Shown: positions 8,949 to 17,480 of the stretch, one piece after another
How the letters are laid out: every line of letters starts with the position of its first letter
Numbering within the stretch: position 1 is the first letter of the stretch
NCBI RefSeq assembly: GCF_000241345.1
Contig: NZ_BAED01000076.1
Span: 26,259 to 90,258, forward strand
DNA: 64,000 nucleotides
Direction of reading: 5' to 3'
Source of the DNA: Gordonia amarae NBRC 15530
GTDB taxonomy: Bacteria > Actinomycetota > Actinomycetes > Mycobacteriales > Mycobacteriaceae
The notes under the pieces: generated by a model
Databases searched by the model: none
What the model was told of the DNA's origin: nothing
The model's input: only the letters and a program-made list of their open reading frames with translations
Program-made: the position numbers and the translations under genes

Positions 8949-10139
8949 ATGTCCTCAAATGCAGCAGATCGTGCCGCCGAGCACGCCCTCGAAGTGGCGC
9001 ACCGGCCACTGCAATTCGCCTACTGGGTGCCCAACGTCAGTGGTGGCCTCGTGGTGTCCAAGATCGAACAGCGCACAGACTGGAGCTACGACTACAACAA
9101 GAAGCTCGCCGTCCTCGCCGAGAACAACGGCTTCGACTACGCCCTCTCGCAGGTCCGCTACATCGCCTCCTACGGAGCCGCCTACCAGCACGAGTCCACC
9201 AGCTTTTCCCTCGCACTGCTGCTGGCCACCGAGCGCCTCAAGGTGATCGCCGCCGTCCACCCGGGCCTGTGGCAGCCGGGGGTGCTGGCCAAGCTCATCG
9301 CCACCGCCGACCAGATCTCGGGCGGACGCGCCGCGGTGAACGTGGTCAGCGGCTGGTTCAAGGACGAGTTCACCAAACTCGGCGAACCGTGGCTCGAACA
9401 CGACGAACGCTACCGCCGCTCCGAGGAGTTCATCACCTACCTGCGGCAGATCTGGACCAGCGAGCACGCCGAGTTCTCCGGTGACTTCTACCGCCTGCAC
9501 GACTTCGACCTGAAGCCGAAGCCCGCCGAGGTCGACGGCCGCCCGCACCCCGAGATCTTCCAGGGCGGCAACTCCACGGCAGCCCGCGCGATGGCAGGCC
9601 GCGTGTCCGACTGGTACTTCAGCAACGGCAAGGACCTCGACGGCATCACCGAACAGGTCATCGACGTCAAAACCGAAGCGGCCCTGCATAACCGGACTGT
9701 ACGGTTCGGTCTCAACGGTTTCCTCATCGGCCGGGACACCGAAGCGCAGGCGCGGGAGGTGTTGCGCGAGATCGTCGACAAGGCCGACCGCGAGGCCGTC
9801 GAAGGATTCGGTTCGGCCGTCAAGCAGGCCGGCAAGTCCGCCGCAGACGGCAAGGGCATGTGGCAGGACTCGGAATTCGCCGACCTCGTGCAGTACAACG
9901 ACGGCTTCCGGACCGGCCTCATCGGCACCCCCGAGCAGATCGCCGAACGGATCGTCGCCTACAAGACGCGCGGGGTCAACCTGCTGCTGCTCGGCTTCCT
10001 GCACTACCTGGAAGACGTCGAGTACTTCGGCGCCAGGATCCTGCCGCTCGTCCGTGAACTCGAGGCCGACCTCGCCACCTCCGGCAGGCTCGAATCCGAA
10101 CTCGCCCGCAACGGCATCCTCGCCACCGCCGCCGGTTGA
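8949..10139 (+). CDS. sfnG: FMNH2-dependent dimethylsulfone monooxygenase (SfnG)
   Basis: This 396-aa LLM-class (bacterial luciferase-like) flavin monooxygenase carries the SfnG-type beginning FAYWVPNVSGGLVVSKIEQRT and the family core ADQISGGRAAVNVVSGWFKDEF. SfnG oxidises dimethylsulfone to methanesulfinate with reduced FMN, releasing sulfur for growth when sulfate is scarce. The ATG at 8949 gives the family-type start. An upstream TTG would add five residues. Two genes along is the SfnB-like dehydrogenase that usually accompanies SfnG. The stop codon TGA lies inside a copy of the dispersed GGTTGAGG repeat, so the last residues (TAAG) are partly repeat-encoded. Confidence 0.85.
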   Translation: MSSNAADRAAEHALEVAHRPLQFAYWVPNVSGGLVVSKIEQRTDWSYDYNKKLAVLAENNGFDYALSQVRYIASYGAAYQHESTSFSLALLLATERLKVIAAVHPGLWQPGVLAKLIATADQISGGRAAVNVVSGWFKDEFTKLGEPWLEHDERYRRSEEFITYLRQIWTSEHAEFSGDFYRLHDFDLKPKPAEVDGRPHPEIFQGGNSTAARAMAGRVSDWYFSNGKDLDGITEQVIDVKTEAALHNRTVRFGLNGFLIGRDTEAQAREVLREIVDKADREAVEGFGSAVKQAGKSAADGKGMWQDSEFADLVQYNDGFRTGLIGTPEQIAERIVAYKTRGVNLLLLGFLHYLEDVEYFGARILPLVRELEADLATSGRLESELARNGILATAAG

Positions 10140-10183
10140 GGTGCGACGAGCCGCTGGGCGAGGAGCCTCGAAACCCCGTGAGA
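10132..10183 (+). repeat. Dispersed palindromic repeat, copy 1 (overlaps sfnG stop)
   Basis: This is a 52-bp copy of the family that begins CCGGTTGAGGTGCGA and ends CCTCGAAACCCCGTGAGA. It overlaps the last three codons and the stop of sfnG. It is a single forward copy. Just after it, GACGAC AAT GTCGTC forms a small extra hairpin. Confidence 0.8.
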
Positions 10184-10229
10184 CGACAATGTCGTCTCCC
10201 CCTCTCCCACAGAAAGTTTCACACCTGTC

Positions 10230-10457
10230 ATGACCGCAACGATCACCACTGATCAGCAGACCCGTTTCGACGACGCGCTGCGTCGCGCCGACCTGGTGGC
10301 CGCCGAACTGCGCGCCACCACCGCCGCCTACGGGTTCGACCGGCACTGGCGCAACCTGCGCACCCACACCGTCCACGACCCGGTGGTCTACAAGGCCCGC
10401 GAGATCGGGGACTGGATCCTCAACGAGCGCGTCCCTCAGTTCACCCTGTACAGCTAG
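10230..10457 (+). CDS. Small protein matching only the C-terminus of SfnB-type acyl-CoA dehydrogenases
   Basis: This is a 75-aa reading frame with its own ATG. Its second half, YGFDRHWRNLRTHTVHDPVV, matches the C-terminal substrate/flavin-contact segment of SfnB/DszC-type dehydrogenases. The next gene ends with FWRDARTHTLHDPERWKVHH. The first 40 residues form one amphipathic helix. All catalytic-base and FAD-binding parts of the enzyme are missing. It is either a relic of a deleted sfnB paralogue or a kept mini-gene. It is intact and ends ...FTLYS at a TAG that doubles as part of the sfnB promoter. Expression is unknown. Confidence 0.55.
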   Translation: MTATITTDQQTRFDDALRRADLVAAELRATTAAYGFDRHWRNLRTHTVHDPVVYKAREIGDWILNERVPQFTLYS

Positions 10458-10460
10458 CCT
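10455..10460 (+). promoter_or_regulatory. -10 element for leaderless sfnB
   Basis: TAGCCT (TANNNT form) is followed by exactly seven bases and then the sfnB ATG. This is the spacing expected when transcription starts on the A of the start codon. The only Shine-Dalgarno-like sequence (GAGG) is too close to the ATG. Confidence 0.45.
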
Positions 10461-10467
10461 GAGGTTC

Positions 10468-11688
10468 ATGAGCGAGCAACTGGGCGCCGAAGGTGCGGCC
10501 GGGCATTACGGCACGCGATCGGCGAGCCTGCGAGCGGGCGCCATAGACACCGCCACCGCACTCGCGTCTGCCTTCGCGGCGGGCGCGAGTGCGCGCGATG
10601 CGGAACGGCGGCTGCCCGTCGACGAGATCGAACAACTGTCGGCGTCGGGACTGCTCGCGATCACGGTGCCACAAGAGTTCGGCGGTCCCGGTCTCGGGCC
10701 GTCGACGCTCGCGCGGGTGGTGGCGATCCTCGCCGCCGCCGATCCGAGCATCGCCCAGATCCCGCAGAGCCACTTCACCTTCCTGGAGGCGCTGCGCCGA
10801 GCAGGTTCCGACGAGCTGAGATCGTGGGTCTACGGGCGGGTGCTCGACGGCGGCCGGCTGGCGAACGCGCAGAACGAACGCACCGGCAAGACCGTCACCG
10901 ACGACTCGACGACGGTCACCGCCACCCCGGATGGGCTGCGGCTCAACGGAACCAAGTACTACTGCACCGGTGCCTACTTCGCGCACATCCTCGCGGTGCG
11001 GGCGGTGGTCGCCGACGAGACGGGTTCGCAACGAAAAGTGTTGGTGTACCTGCCCGTCGACACCCCCGGCATCGACATCGTCGACGACTGGGACGGTTTC
11101 GGGCAGCGTACCACCAGCAGCGGCACGGTCACGTTCACCGACGTCGCCGTCGATGGTTCTGCGCTGCTGGACTTTTCGGGTCTGCTTGCCGAACCGTCGA
11201 CGTACGGGGCCCGGGCGCAACTGGTACACGCCGCCATCGACGTCGGCATCGCCCGGGGCGCATTGCGGGCGGCGGCCGAGGTGGTCACCGCGGCCCGGCC
11301 CTGGTTCGAGTCCGGACTCGACCGCGCCGTCGACGACCCGTACCTGATCGCGCAGGCCGGTGAGCTGGAACTGTCGGTGCGGGCGGCGGAATCGCTGCTG
11401 GAGACCGCGGCCCGGCGCATCGAGGACGCGGACGAACCGGACGGCGTCGCCGAAGCATCCCTGGCCACGGCCGCGGCAAAAGTGGCGGCAGGCCGTGCAG
11501 CCAGAGACGCGGCGGCCCAGTTGTTCGACTTCGGCGGCACCCGCTCGGCGTCGGGCAAGGCCAACTGGTCCCGCTTCTGGCGCGACGCCCGCACCCACAC
11601 CCTGCACGACCCCGAACGCTGGAAGGTCCACCACCTGGGCAAATGGGCACTAGCCGGCCAACCACCCCCGTCCCACACCTCGCTGTAG
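10468..11688 (+). CDS. sfnB: SfnB-family acyl-CoA-dehydrogenase-like flavoenzyme
   Basis: This 406-aa flavoprotein has the acyl-CoA dehydrogenase fold and belongs to the SfnB sulfur-acquisition group, related to the dibenzothiophene monooxygenase DszC. The N-terminal helical domain carries LLAITVPQEFGGPGLGPSTLARVVAILA. The middle beta domain carries LNGTKYYCTGAYFAHILAVRAV. The C-terminal helices end in FWRDARTHTLHDPERWK. DszC-like members use FMNH2 and oxygen rather than dehydrogenating acyl-CoA. Pairing with SfnG suggests a role in oxidising an organosulfur compound. The start is probably leaderless. Transcription is separate from sfnG, because the promoter element lies in the stop region of the small upstream ORF. 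Confidence 0.82.
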   Translation: MSEQLGAEGAAGHYGTRSASLRAGAIDTATALASAFAAGASARDAERRLPVDEIEQLSASGLLAITVPQEFGGPGLGPSTLARVVAILAAADPSIAQIPQSHFTFLEALRRAGSDELRSWVYGRVLDGGRLANAQNERTGKTVTDDSTTVTATPDGLRLNGTKYYCTGAYFAHILAVRAVVADETGSQRKVLVYLPVDTPGIDIVDDWDGFGQRTTSSGTVTFTDVAVDGSALLDFSGLLAEPSTYGARAQLVHAAIDVGIARGALRAAAEVVTAARPWFESGLDRAVDDPYLIAQAGELELSVRAAESLLETAARRIEDADEPDGVAEASLATAAAKVAAGRAARDAAAQLFDFGGTRSASGKANWSRFWRDARTHTLHDPERWKVHHLGKWALAGQPPPSHTSL

Positions 11689-11929
11689 CCGTGGGGTTCG
11701 GGACAGTGCCGTCGATAAGGGGGAGGAACGGTAGGCGGACATTGCTTCGAGTGAGCGCCGATAGTTACCGGATCACTCAGGTCAGGCGTCCTTTCCAAGC
11801 CCCGGAACTCCGCCGCCGACTGTGCGTACGCTGCGTCTGTCTCCGGACGGGTAGTTCACTGCCTTCAATAGCGGAATTTCCGTTCCGAGTACGCCGGGTG
11901 GCTGGTCGCCAGTGCCACCGGCACCGTCG

Positions 11930-12295
11930 TCAGACATTGGTGTCGAAGCTGTCGAGGTCAAGGGAGACTTCCATGCCGTCCTTCTCGACGACGATCCGTG
12001 GATGCTGGGCGCCTGCGGCGGCGAGATAGTCCCGCAGCGTTGACAACAGCAGGTCGTGACGGCGTTCGATTTTCGACACGGCTGCCTGCTCGACGCCGAG
12101 TTCGCGGGCGACGTCGGTTTGAGTGAGGCGGCCTGCCTTGCGAATATCGGCGAGCGTCTGAACGTATACGCGGTCGGCGTGTGCGGTCGCCGCACGTACC
12201 TGTTTGACCTGTTCGGCGATCGCTGGATTTGCTGCCAACTGTTCGATGCGTTCATTGCCGGACCGAAAGGACCGACCCTTCCTGTGGTCAGTCAT
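11930..12295 (-). CDS. HigA-like XRE-family antitoxin
   Basis: This is a 121-aa DNA-binding antitoxin. The helix-turn-helix is LTQTDVARELGVEQAAVSKIERR, near residues 62-84, preceded by a helical N-terminus and followed by a short acidic tail. It overlaps the 3' end of the toxin gene by 8 bp on the same strand. This is the toxin-first order of HigBA-type modules. The start MTDHRKGRS (cat at 12293-12295) was preferred over a longer frame that would extend deep into the toxin gene. It probably neutralises the toxin and represses the pair's promoter. The 240 bp between sfnB and this gene shows no feature that I could support. Confidence 0.82.
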   Translation of the reverse strand: MTDHRKGRSFRSGNERIEQLAANPAIAEQVKQVRAATAHADRVYVQTLADIRKAGRLTQTDVARELGVEQAAVSKIERRHDLLLSTLRDYLAAAGAQHPRIVVEKDGMEVSLDLDSFDTNV

Positions 12296-12680
12296 CGCTG
12301 GTACCGCCTTCCGTCTCAGATATCCATCGATCGATTGCGGCGTCGGCGCGTGGACCGACGCTGCTGTAAAAGACATCGCCCATGCGAGCCTTGTCCGCAG
12401 CGAGCAGGGTCACCACCACGGTGTCGCTGTTCGGTGGGAACCAGCAGATCACCCGTACTGCCACGCCGGGGTCGTAGGGGTGCGCAGTGCGCCAGACCTG
12501 GTATCGGCGCGACTGCCGAACCCGTTTGAGTCCTGGCGTGTCCTCGGTCGGTGGGACCTCCAATGCCGCAAGGTCGGCCAATGCGGCCACCACGTGTGCC
12601 AGCACCTTTATCGAGTGCACGTCACCCGCGGTGACCTTCGCCTCGAGCCTGTCGAGATAGTCGAAGAACTCCTCCGGCAT
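12288..12680 (-). CDS. HigB/RelE-superfamily-like toxin
   Basis: This putative mRNA-interferase toxin (130 aa from the ATG at 12680) includes a helix MPEEFFDYLDRLEAKV, a GLKRVRQSRRYQVWRTAHPYDPGVAVRVICWF region with the basic strand typical of RelE/HigB folds, and a hydrophobic strand VVVTLLAADKARMGD. Overlap with the XRE antitoxin downstream is the strongest evidence. Start choice is open: GTG at 12692 fits a leaderless transcript from the -10 at 12700-12705, and TTG at 12710 lies upstream of that -10 and is unlikely. Confidence 0.75.
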   Translation of the reverse strand: MPEEFFDYLDRLEAKVTAGDVHSIKVLAHVVAALADLAALEVPPTEDTPGLKRVRQSRRYQVWRTAHPYDPGVAVRVICWFPPNSDTVVVTLLAADKARMGDVFYSSVGPRADAAIDRWISETEGGTSDD

Positions 12681-12699
12681 GTCGACGATCACACGAACA

Positions 12700-12728
12700 A
12701 GTATTCCCAAGAAGGACTATTCCGTCAA
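12700..12728 (-). promoter_or_regulatory. Promoter of the HigBA-like pair
   Basis: On the minus strand, TTGACG (12728-12723), 17 bases, then AATACT (12705-12700). The predicted start of transcription, about 12693, coincides with the in-frame GTG at 12692. Confidence 0.45.
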
Positions 12729-12769
12729 GGGAGTGGTCGCGTGCCAGTCGTGCGGCGGGTTCGGGGCGT

Positions 12770-12775
12770 TAAACT
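12770..12775 (+). promoter_or_regulatory. -10 element for a leaderless glycosyltransferase gene
   Basis: TAAACT followed by eight bases and the ATG at 12784. No Shine-Dalgarno sequence is present, which fits a leaderless mRNA. Confidence 0.4.
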
Positions 12776-12783
12776 GACCCGCG

Positions 12784-13899
12784 ATGAATACCCCGTCGAG
12801 AGTGCTGCTGCTGTGCTGGCGCGATACCGGACACCCGCAGGGCGGGGGCAGCGAACGCTACCTCGAAAGGGTCGGCACCGAACTCGCCTCCCGCGGGGTC
12901 GAGGTCACCCTGCTCACCGCGCGGTATCCGGGTTCGGTACGCCAGGAACGACGCGACGGTATCCGCATCATCCGGGCCGGTGGCAGGCTCGGCGTGTATC
13001 CGTCGGCGCTCGCGATCATCGCCGCCGGACGGCTCGGCGCCGGTCCGCTCGCCGGTTTCGATCCGGACCTGGTCGTCGACACTCAGAACGGGGTGCCGTT
13101 CTTCGCGACCACCGTCAGTGGCGCCCCGACCGTCGTCCTCGTGCATCACTGCCACCGCGAGCAGTGGCCGGTCGCCGGGCGGCTGCTCGGACATGTCGGC
13201 TGGTTCATCGAGTCGCGGCTCTCGCCATGGGTGCACCGCGACAACCGGTACGTGACGGTGTCGCGGCCGTCGGCACGGGAACTGGCCGAACTGGGCGTAG
13301 ACCCCGAACGGATCACCGTCATCCACAATGGCATCGACCCGGTGCCTGCCGACCTGCTCGCGCCGGTCGGCTCCCCGTCGACGGCCCGGCTGTGCGTGCT
13401 GTCGCGGCTCGTCCCGCACAAGCAGGTCGAACACGCCCTCGATGTGGTCGCCGACCTGCGGCACACCCGCGACGACGTCCACCTCGACGTCATCGGCGGC
13501 GGCTGGTGGGACGGCAAACTGCGCGACCACGCCACCGAACTCGGCATCGACGCCTACGTGACCTTCCACGGTCACGTCGACGAACGCCGCAAACACCAGC
13601 TGCTCGCGGCCGCCGACGTCCACCTGATGCCCTCGCGCAAAGAAGGCTGGGGCCTGGCCGTCATCGAAGCCGCGCAGCACGGCGTACCCACCATCGGCTA
13701 CCGCTCCTCGGTGGGCCTGGCCGAATCCATCACCCACGGCGATACCGGCCTGCTCGTCGACAGTGTCGACGAACTCATCAGCGCCACAAGGAAACTCGTC
13801 GACGACCCGGCCGCCGCCCGGCGTCTCGGTGACAACGCCCGCCGCAAGGCAGCCGGATACTCCTGGTCATCAACAGCCGACGGCTTCGCCAAGTTGTGA
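12784..13899 (+). CDS. GT4-family glycosyltransferase (Rv0225-like)
   Basis: This 371-aa GT-B-fold retaining glycosyltransferase has the N-terminal Rossmann half with GGGSERYLERVGTELASRGVEVTLLTARYP. Its C-terminal half carries the nucleotide-sugar site, including the EX7E-like stretch MPSRKEGWGLAVIEAAQHGVPTIGY. A single protein with no membrane helix is expected at the cytoplasmic face. It sits at the position of Rv0225 in M. tuberculosis, flanked by envelope genes, so a role in building an envelope glycan or glycolipid is likely. The donor and acceptor are not determinable from sequence. Confidence 0.88.
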   Translation: MNTPSRVLLLCWRDTGHPQGGGSERYLERVGTELASRGVEVTLLTARYPGSVRQERRDGIRIIRAGGRLGVYPSALAIIAAGRLGAGPLAGFDPDLVVDTQNGVPFFATTVSGAPTVVLVHHCHREQWPVAGRLLGHVGWFIESRLSPWVHRDNRYVTVSRPSARELAELGVDPERITVIHNGIDPVPADLLAPVGSPSTARLCVLSRLVPHKQVEHALDVVADLRHTRDDVHLDVIGGGWWDGKLRDHATELGIDAYVTFHGHVDERRKHQLLAAADVHLMPSRKEGWGLAVIEAAQHGVPTIGYRSSVGLAESITHGDTGLLVDSVDELISATRKLVDDPAAARRLGDNARRKAAGYSWSSTADGFAKL

Positions 13900-13931
13900 A
13901 ACGGCTGGAACACGCGCCGGGCTTCAGTTGG

Positions 13932-15491
13932 TCAGTGACTGGGCAGGTGCCCGGCGAGACGCTGATGCCGGTCGGCGCTGGCCAGGTTGAGGCCGACGAT
14001 CTCGACGGTCTTGCCTCTGCTCTCGTACTTGGTGGTCACGGCGTCGAGAGCGGCCACGGCCGACGCGTCCCAGATGTGTGAGCCGGACATGTCGATGACG
14101 ACGTGGTCGGGGTCGCGGGTGTAGTCGAACTGGTACACGAGGTCGTTGCTGGAGGCGAAGAACAGCTCCCCGCGGACGGTGTAGGTGCGGACCCCGGTGT
14201 CCGGATCGTCGGCGGGTGTGACCTGCGCGAAGTGGGCGACCCGGCGCGCGAACGCGACCATCGCGGTCAGTGTCCCCACCACGACGCCGATGGCGAGGTT
14301 GCCGGTGGCGACCACCACAGCCACGGTCACGAGCATCACGAGGGTCTCGCTGCGCGGCATCCGGCGCAACGTCGACAGCCGGATGCTGTGCCAGTCGAAG
14401 GTGCCCACGGACACCATGATCATGATCGCCACCAGCGCCGCCATCGGGATGTCACCGACGATGTCGCCCAGGCCGACCACCAGCACCAGCAGGAACACCC
14501 CGGCCAGGAACGTCGACAATCGGGTGCGCGCGCCCGACACCTTCACGTTGATCATCGTCTGGCCGATCATCGCGCACCCGCCCATGCCACCGAAGAAGCC
14601 GGTGATGATGTTGGCGCCGCCCTGTCCGCATGCCTCCCGGGACTTGTCGGTGTGGGTGTCGGTGATGTCATCGACGAGTTTGGCGGTCATCAGCGACTCC
14701 ATCAACCCCACCAATGCCATCGCGAACGCGTAGGGGGCGATGATCTTCAGGGTGTCCACCGTCCACGGAATGTCGGGGAGTGTCGGCGTCGGAAGGCTGT
14801 CGGGTAGTTCGCCCTCATCACCGACGGTCGGCACACCCGAGTGGGTGAGCATGGTGAACGCGCTCAGCAGCAGCACCACGACGAGCGGCGCGGGGACGGC
14901 GGTGGTGATTTTGGGCAGCCCCCACACGATGAGGATGCCGACGGCGATCAGCGGATACACCACCCAGCTCACGTGCCACATGTGGGTGAGCTGGGCCATG
15001 AAGATCAGGATCGCCAGCGAATTGACGAACCCCACCATCACCGACCGCGGTATGAACCGCATCAGCTTGGCCACCCCGGCCAGTCCGAGTGCCACCTGGA
15101 AGATGCCGGCCAGGATGACCGTCGCGATGAGGTAGTCGAGGCCGTGATCGCGGACCACAGGCGCGACGACGAGCGCGACGGCGCCGGTCGCGGCCGAGAT
15201 CATCGCGGGACGGCCGCCGAGGAACGAGATCGACACGGCCATCGTGGCGGCGGCGAACAACCCCACCCGGGGGTCGACGCCGGCGAGGACGGAGAACGAG
15301 ATCGCCTCCGGGATCAGTGCCAGCGCCACCACCAGGCCGGCGAGCACCTCGGTGCGCAGCCTGGCGGGGGAGCGCAGCGCCTGCCGCACGGTGATCAATT
15401 GGCCATCTGGGATCAACTGTCCATCCGCTGAGGTGGGCCGCTGGTCCTCTCCCGGAGCCGGGCGACGGTTGGGCAGACGGAAGCGGGACAT
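13932..15491 (-). CDS. SulP-family inorganic anion transporter with STAS domain
   Basis: This 519-aa transporter has the SulP signature region LVVALALIPEAISFSVLAGVDPRVGLFAA, about ten to twelve membrane helices, the FFGGMGGCAMIGQTMINVKVSGARTRLS motif, and a C-terminal STAS domain from about residue 435. Family members carry sulfate, bicarbonate or other anions, usually with Na+ or H+. Close bacterial relatives include BicA-like bicarbonate transporters, so either substrate is possible. The organosulfur genes nearby favour sulfate only weakly. It is inserted between the Rv0225-like and Rv0226c-like genes, where I do not recall a counterpart in M. tuberculosis. Confidence 0.88.
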   Translation of the reverse strand: MSRFRLPNRRPAPGEDQRPTSADGQLIPDGQLITVRQALRSPARLRTEVLAGLVVALALIPEAISFSVLAGVDPRVGLFAAATMAVSISFLGGRPAMISAATGAVALVVAPVVRDHGLDYLIATVILAGIFQVALGLAGVAKLMRFIPRSVMVGFVNSLAILIFMAQLTHMWHVSWVVYPLIAVGILIVWGLPKITTAVPAPLVVVLLLSAFTMLTHSGVPTVGDEGELPDSLPTPTLPDIPWTVDTLKIIAPYAFAMALVGLMESLMTAKLVDDITDTHTDKSREACGQGGANIITGFFGGMGGCAMIGQTMINVKVSGARTRLSTFLAGVFLLVLVVGLGDIVGDIPMAALVAIMIMVSVGTFDWHSIRLSTLRRMPRSETLVMLVTVAVVVATGNLAIGVVVGTLTAMVAFARRVAHFAQVTPADDPDTGVRTYTVRGELFFASSNDLVYQFDYTRDPDHVVIDMSGSHIWDASAVAALDAVTTKYESRGKTVEIVGLNLASADRHQRLAGHLPSH

Positions 15492-15506
15492 GCCGGGTGC
15501 TCCTGG

Positions 15507-15571
15507 TTCGGGCCCAGTCGATTCGGGCGCAGTGGGTTCGGGCGCAGTGGGTTCGGGCGCGGTGGGTTCGG
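15507..15571. repeat. 15-bp tandem repeat upstream of the SulP gene
   Basis: There are just over four head-to-tail units of TTCGGGCGCAGTGGG, two of them identical and the outer ones diverged, starting 16 bp upstream of the SulP start. The 239-bp gap between the SulP and Rv0226c-like genes contains nothing else that I could identify. Tandem units here could vary promoter spacing. Confidence 0.8.
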
Positions 15572-15730
15572 TCTCGGCGGCCGGCGGTGATGCGCCGCCG
15601 CGGGCGGGTCATGCCTTGCTGCCGGCCTCGCGTTCGTCGTGACCGTGTCGATCGGACATGAACGCGGTGGTCAGACATGAAAACGAGGTGTGCGACCCGC
15701 ACCGCAGCGCGCATCAGTACCGGCGGAAGA

Positions 15731-17464
15731 CTACTCGGCCGTCACCGGCGGGTTCAACTCGCCGAACCGGCGGCCGGATCGGGTGGCGCGGCTCCGGCCC
15801 GCGGCGACAATGGCACCGGTGACGATCGTGGCCAGCCACAGCAGATGGGCGGCCCACGCGGCGGCGCGGATCCCCGACCCGGCACCGGTGTCGCGGATCT
15901 CGCCGGGGATGCGGACAACCGTCATATCACTGTGAGTCATCACGGGCGTGATCGTCCGGAGCAGCGCCGGGATGTCGTGGCCTTCGACGATCACCCAGCC
16001 GACGCCGAGTTCGGCGAGCCGGCGCGGGTCGCCCCCGGCTCGGAGAGCGGCGTCGATATCGGCGCCGCGACCGGACGGTGGATCGACGGCCACGTCATCG
16101 ACGGTCAGTGCCCCGGCGTCGACGACCGATGCCCGCACCATCCGCGGCAGCGGATCGAGCGACGGGGTGCCGGTGAACGAGAACCGCCGGATCTGGCCCG
16201 GCGGAGAGATCGCCACCATGCCGTGATCGGCTGTGATGACCTGTGCCGCCTGCCGGAACGAATCCGGGAGCGCGACGGTGCGGAGGGACCCGCCGACACC
16301 CCACGCGAGATCGGGCAGTGGTGCGACCACCAGCAACAGCCCGGCGGCGACCGCGAAACCCGCAGGTACCCAACGCCGTAGGGCGCCCACCGCCGCACAC
16401 GCGGCGATCGCGTAGAACGGCACGGCGAGCGCCACGTACTTCTGGGTGTCGCGCACCAGTCCCGCGCCGGGAACGGACTCGACGAGCCGGCTGAGCACGG
16501 ACTCACCGGGCCCGGTCGCCGCTGCGGCCACCGCGACCAGTGCCACGACGGCACACCCGGCGAAAACGGCCCAGACCGGCGAATCCCGGTGGTGCCGCCA
16601 CAATTCGACGACCCCGACAATCGCCACCACCACAAATGCCGCGGTGGCGACCCCCGCCCACCACACGCCGCGGCTCCCCGGCACCGCGTCGGCGTTCCAG
16701 ATGCCACCCAGCCCGGCAGCGGTGCCCAGGCCCCCGAGCCCCGGTTCGGCCCGCATCCCGAACGCCTCGACCCCGGCTCCCGACGACGTGGTCGTCGCAC
16801 CCCCCACCAGCGATGCCACCAGCCACGGCAGCGCCCCCACCACCCACGCCGACGCGATGGCGAGGCCCCGGTGACCCGAGACACCTGACGCCACCACGGC
16901 CACAACCGCTACAACAGCCCCGAGAACCGAACCCGACGGCGTGAACCCCGCCCACGCGAACAGCGTCGCGAGAACAACCCAACCGCGCCACCCGTTCGGC
17001 CTGTCGAGGACGGTGACGATCAGCCACCCGAGCGCCGCGTACGACACCAGCAGACTCCAGTGCCCCTGCAGAAGACGTTCGGCTACAAACGGATTCCACA
17101 CCGCAACCACGGCAGCGACACAAGCCCCGGCATGCCCGGACCCCGGCACGACCCGGGCGGCCAGCCGCCCGAACCCCACCCCGGCCAGCACCAGTCCGAC
17201 CGCGAGCAGGGTGACCACCACGATCCCGCCGTCGACGACAGGCGTCAGCACCGCGAGCAGCCAGTCCTGCGGAACCGACCGCGCCGGAACACCTCCCACT
17301 CCGAGCGCGGTATCGGTGACATACGAACGTGGCGTCGACACCGCATCCCGGTACAGCAGATACCTTCCGCCGCCGAGGGACCGTAGCATCGGACCCAGGA
17401 TCACGACGGCCAGGACGGTGCTGATCGCGTACAGCTTCAGCAGCAGCGAACGGTCCGTCGGCAT
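15731..17464 (-). CDS. Multi-spanning membrane protein (Rv0226c-like, GT-C-like)
   Basis: This 577-aa protein has about eleven to twelve hydrophobic helices starting at LLLKLYAISTVLAVVILGPML, then a soluble C-terminal part of about 150 residues before a final helix (AAAWAAHLLWLATIVTGAIVAAG). Its length and position equal those of M. tuberculosis Rv0226c (576 aa as I recall), a conserved membrane protein near the aftD cluster. The topology, with loops between the first helices, is GT-C-like, so a polyprenyl-phosphate-sugar-dependent glycosyltransferase is plausible but not shown. ATG 17464 was chosen over the longer frame because the upstream part overlaps the CitE-like gene. Confidence 0.8.
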   Translation of the reverse strand: MPTDRSLLLKLYAISTVLAVVILGPMLRSLGGGRYLLYRDAVSTPRSYVTDTALGVGGVPARSVPQDWLLAVLTPVVDGGIVVVTLLAVGLVLAGVGFGRLAARVVPGSGHAGACVAAVVAVWNPFVAERLLQGHWSLLVSYAALGWLIVTVLDRPNGWRGWVVLATLFAWAGFTPSGSVLGAVVAVVAVVASGVSGHRGLAIASAWVVGALPWLVASLVGGATTTSSGAGVEAFGMRAEPGLGGLGTAAGLGGIWNADAVPGSRGVWWAGVATAAFVVVAIVGVVELWRHHRDSPVWAVFAGCAVVALVAVAAAATGPGESVLSRLVESVPGAGLVRDTQKYVALAVPFYAIAACAAVGALRRWVPAGFAVAAGLLLVVAPLPDLAWGVGGSLRTVALPDSFRQAAQVITADHGMVAISPPGQIRRFSFTGTPSLDPLPRMVRASVVDAGALTVDDVAVDPPSGRGADIDAALRAGGDPRRLAELGVGWVIVEGHDIPALLRTITPVMTHSDMTVVRIPGEIRDTGAGSGIRAAAWAAHLLWLATIVTGAIVAAGRSRATRSGRRFGELNPPVTAE

Positions 17465-17480
17465 GGATGCAGTGAAAAGC

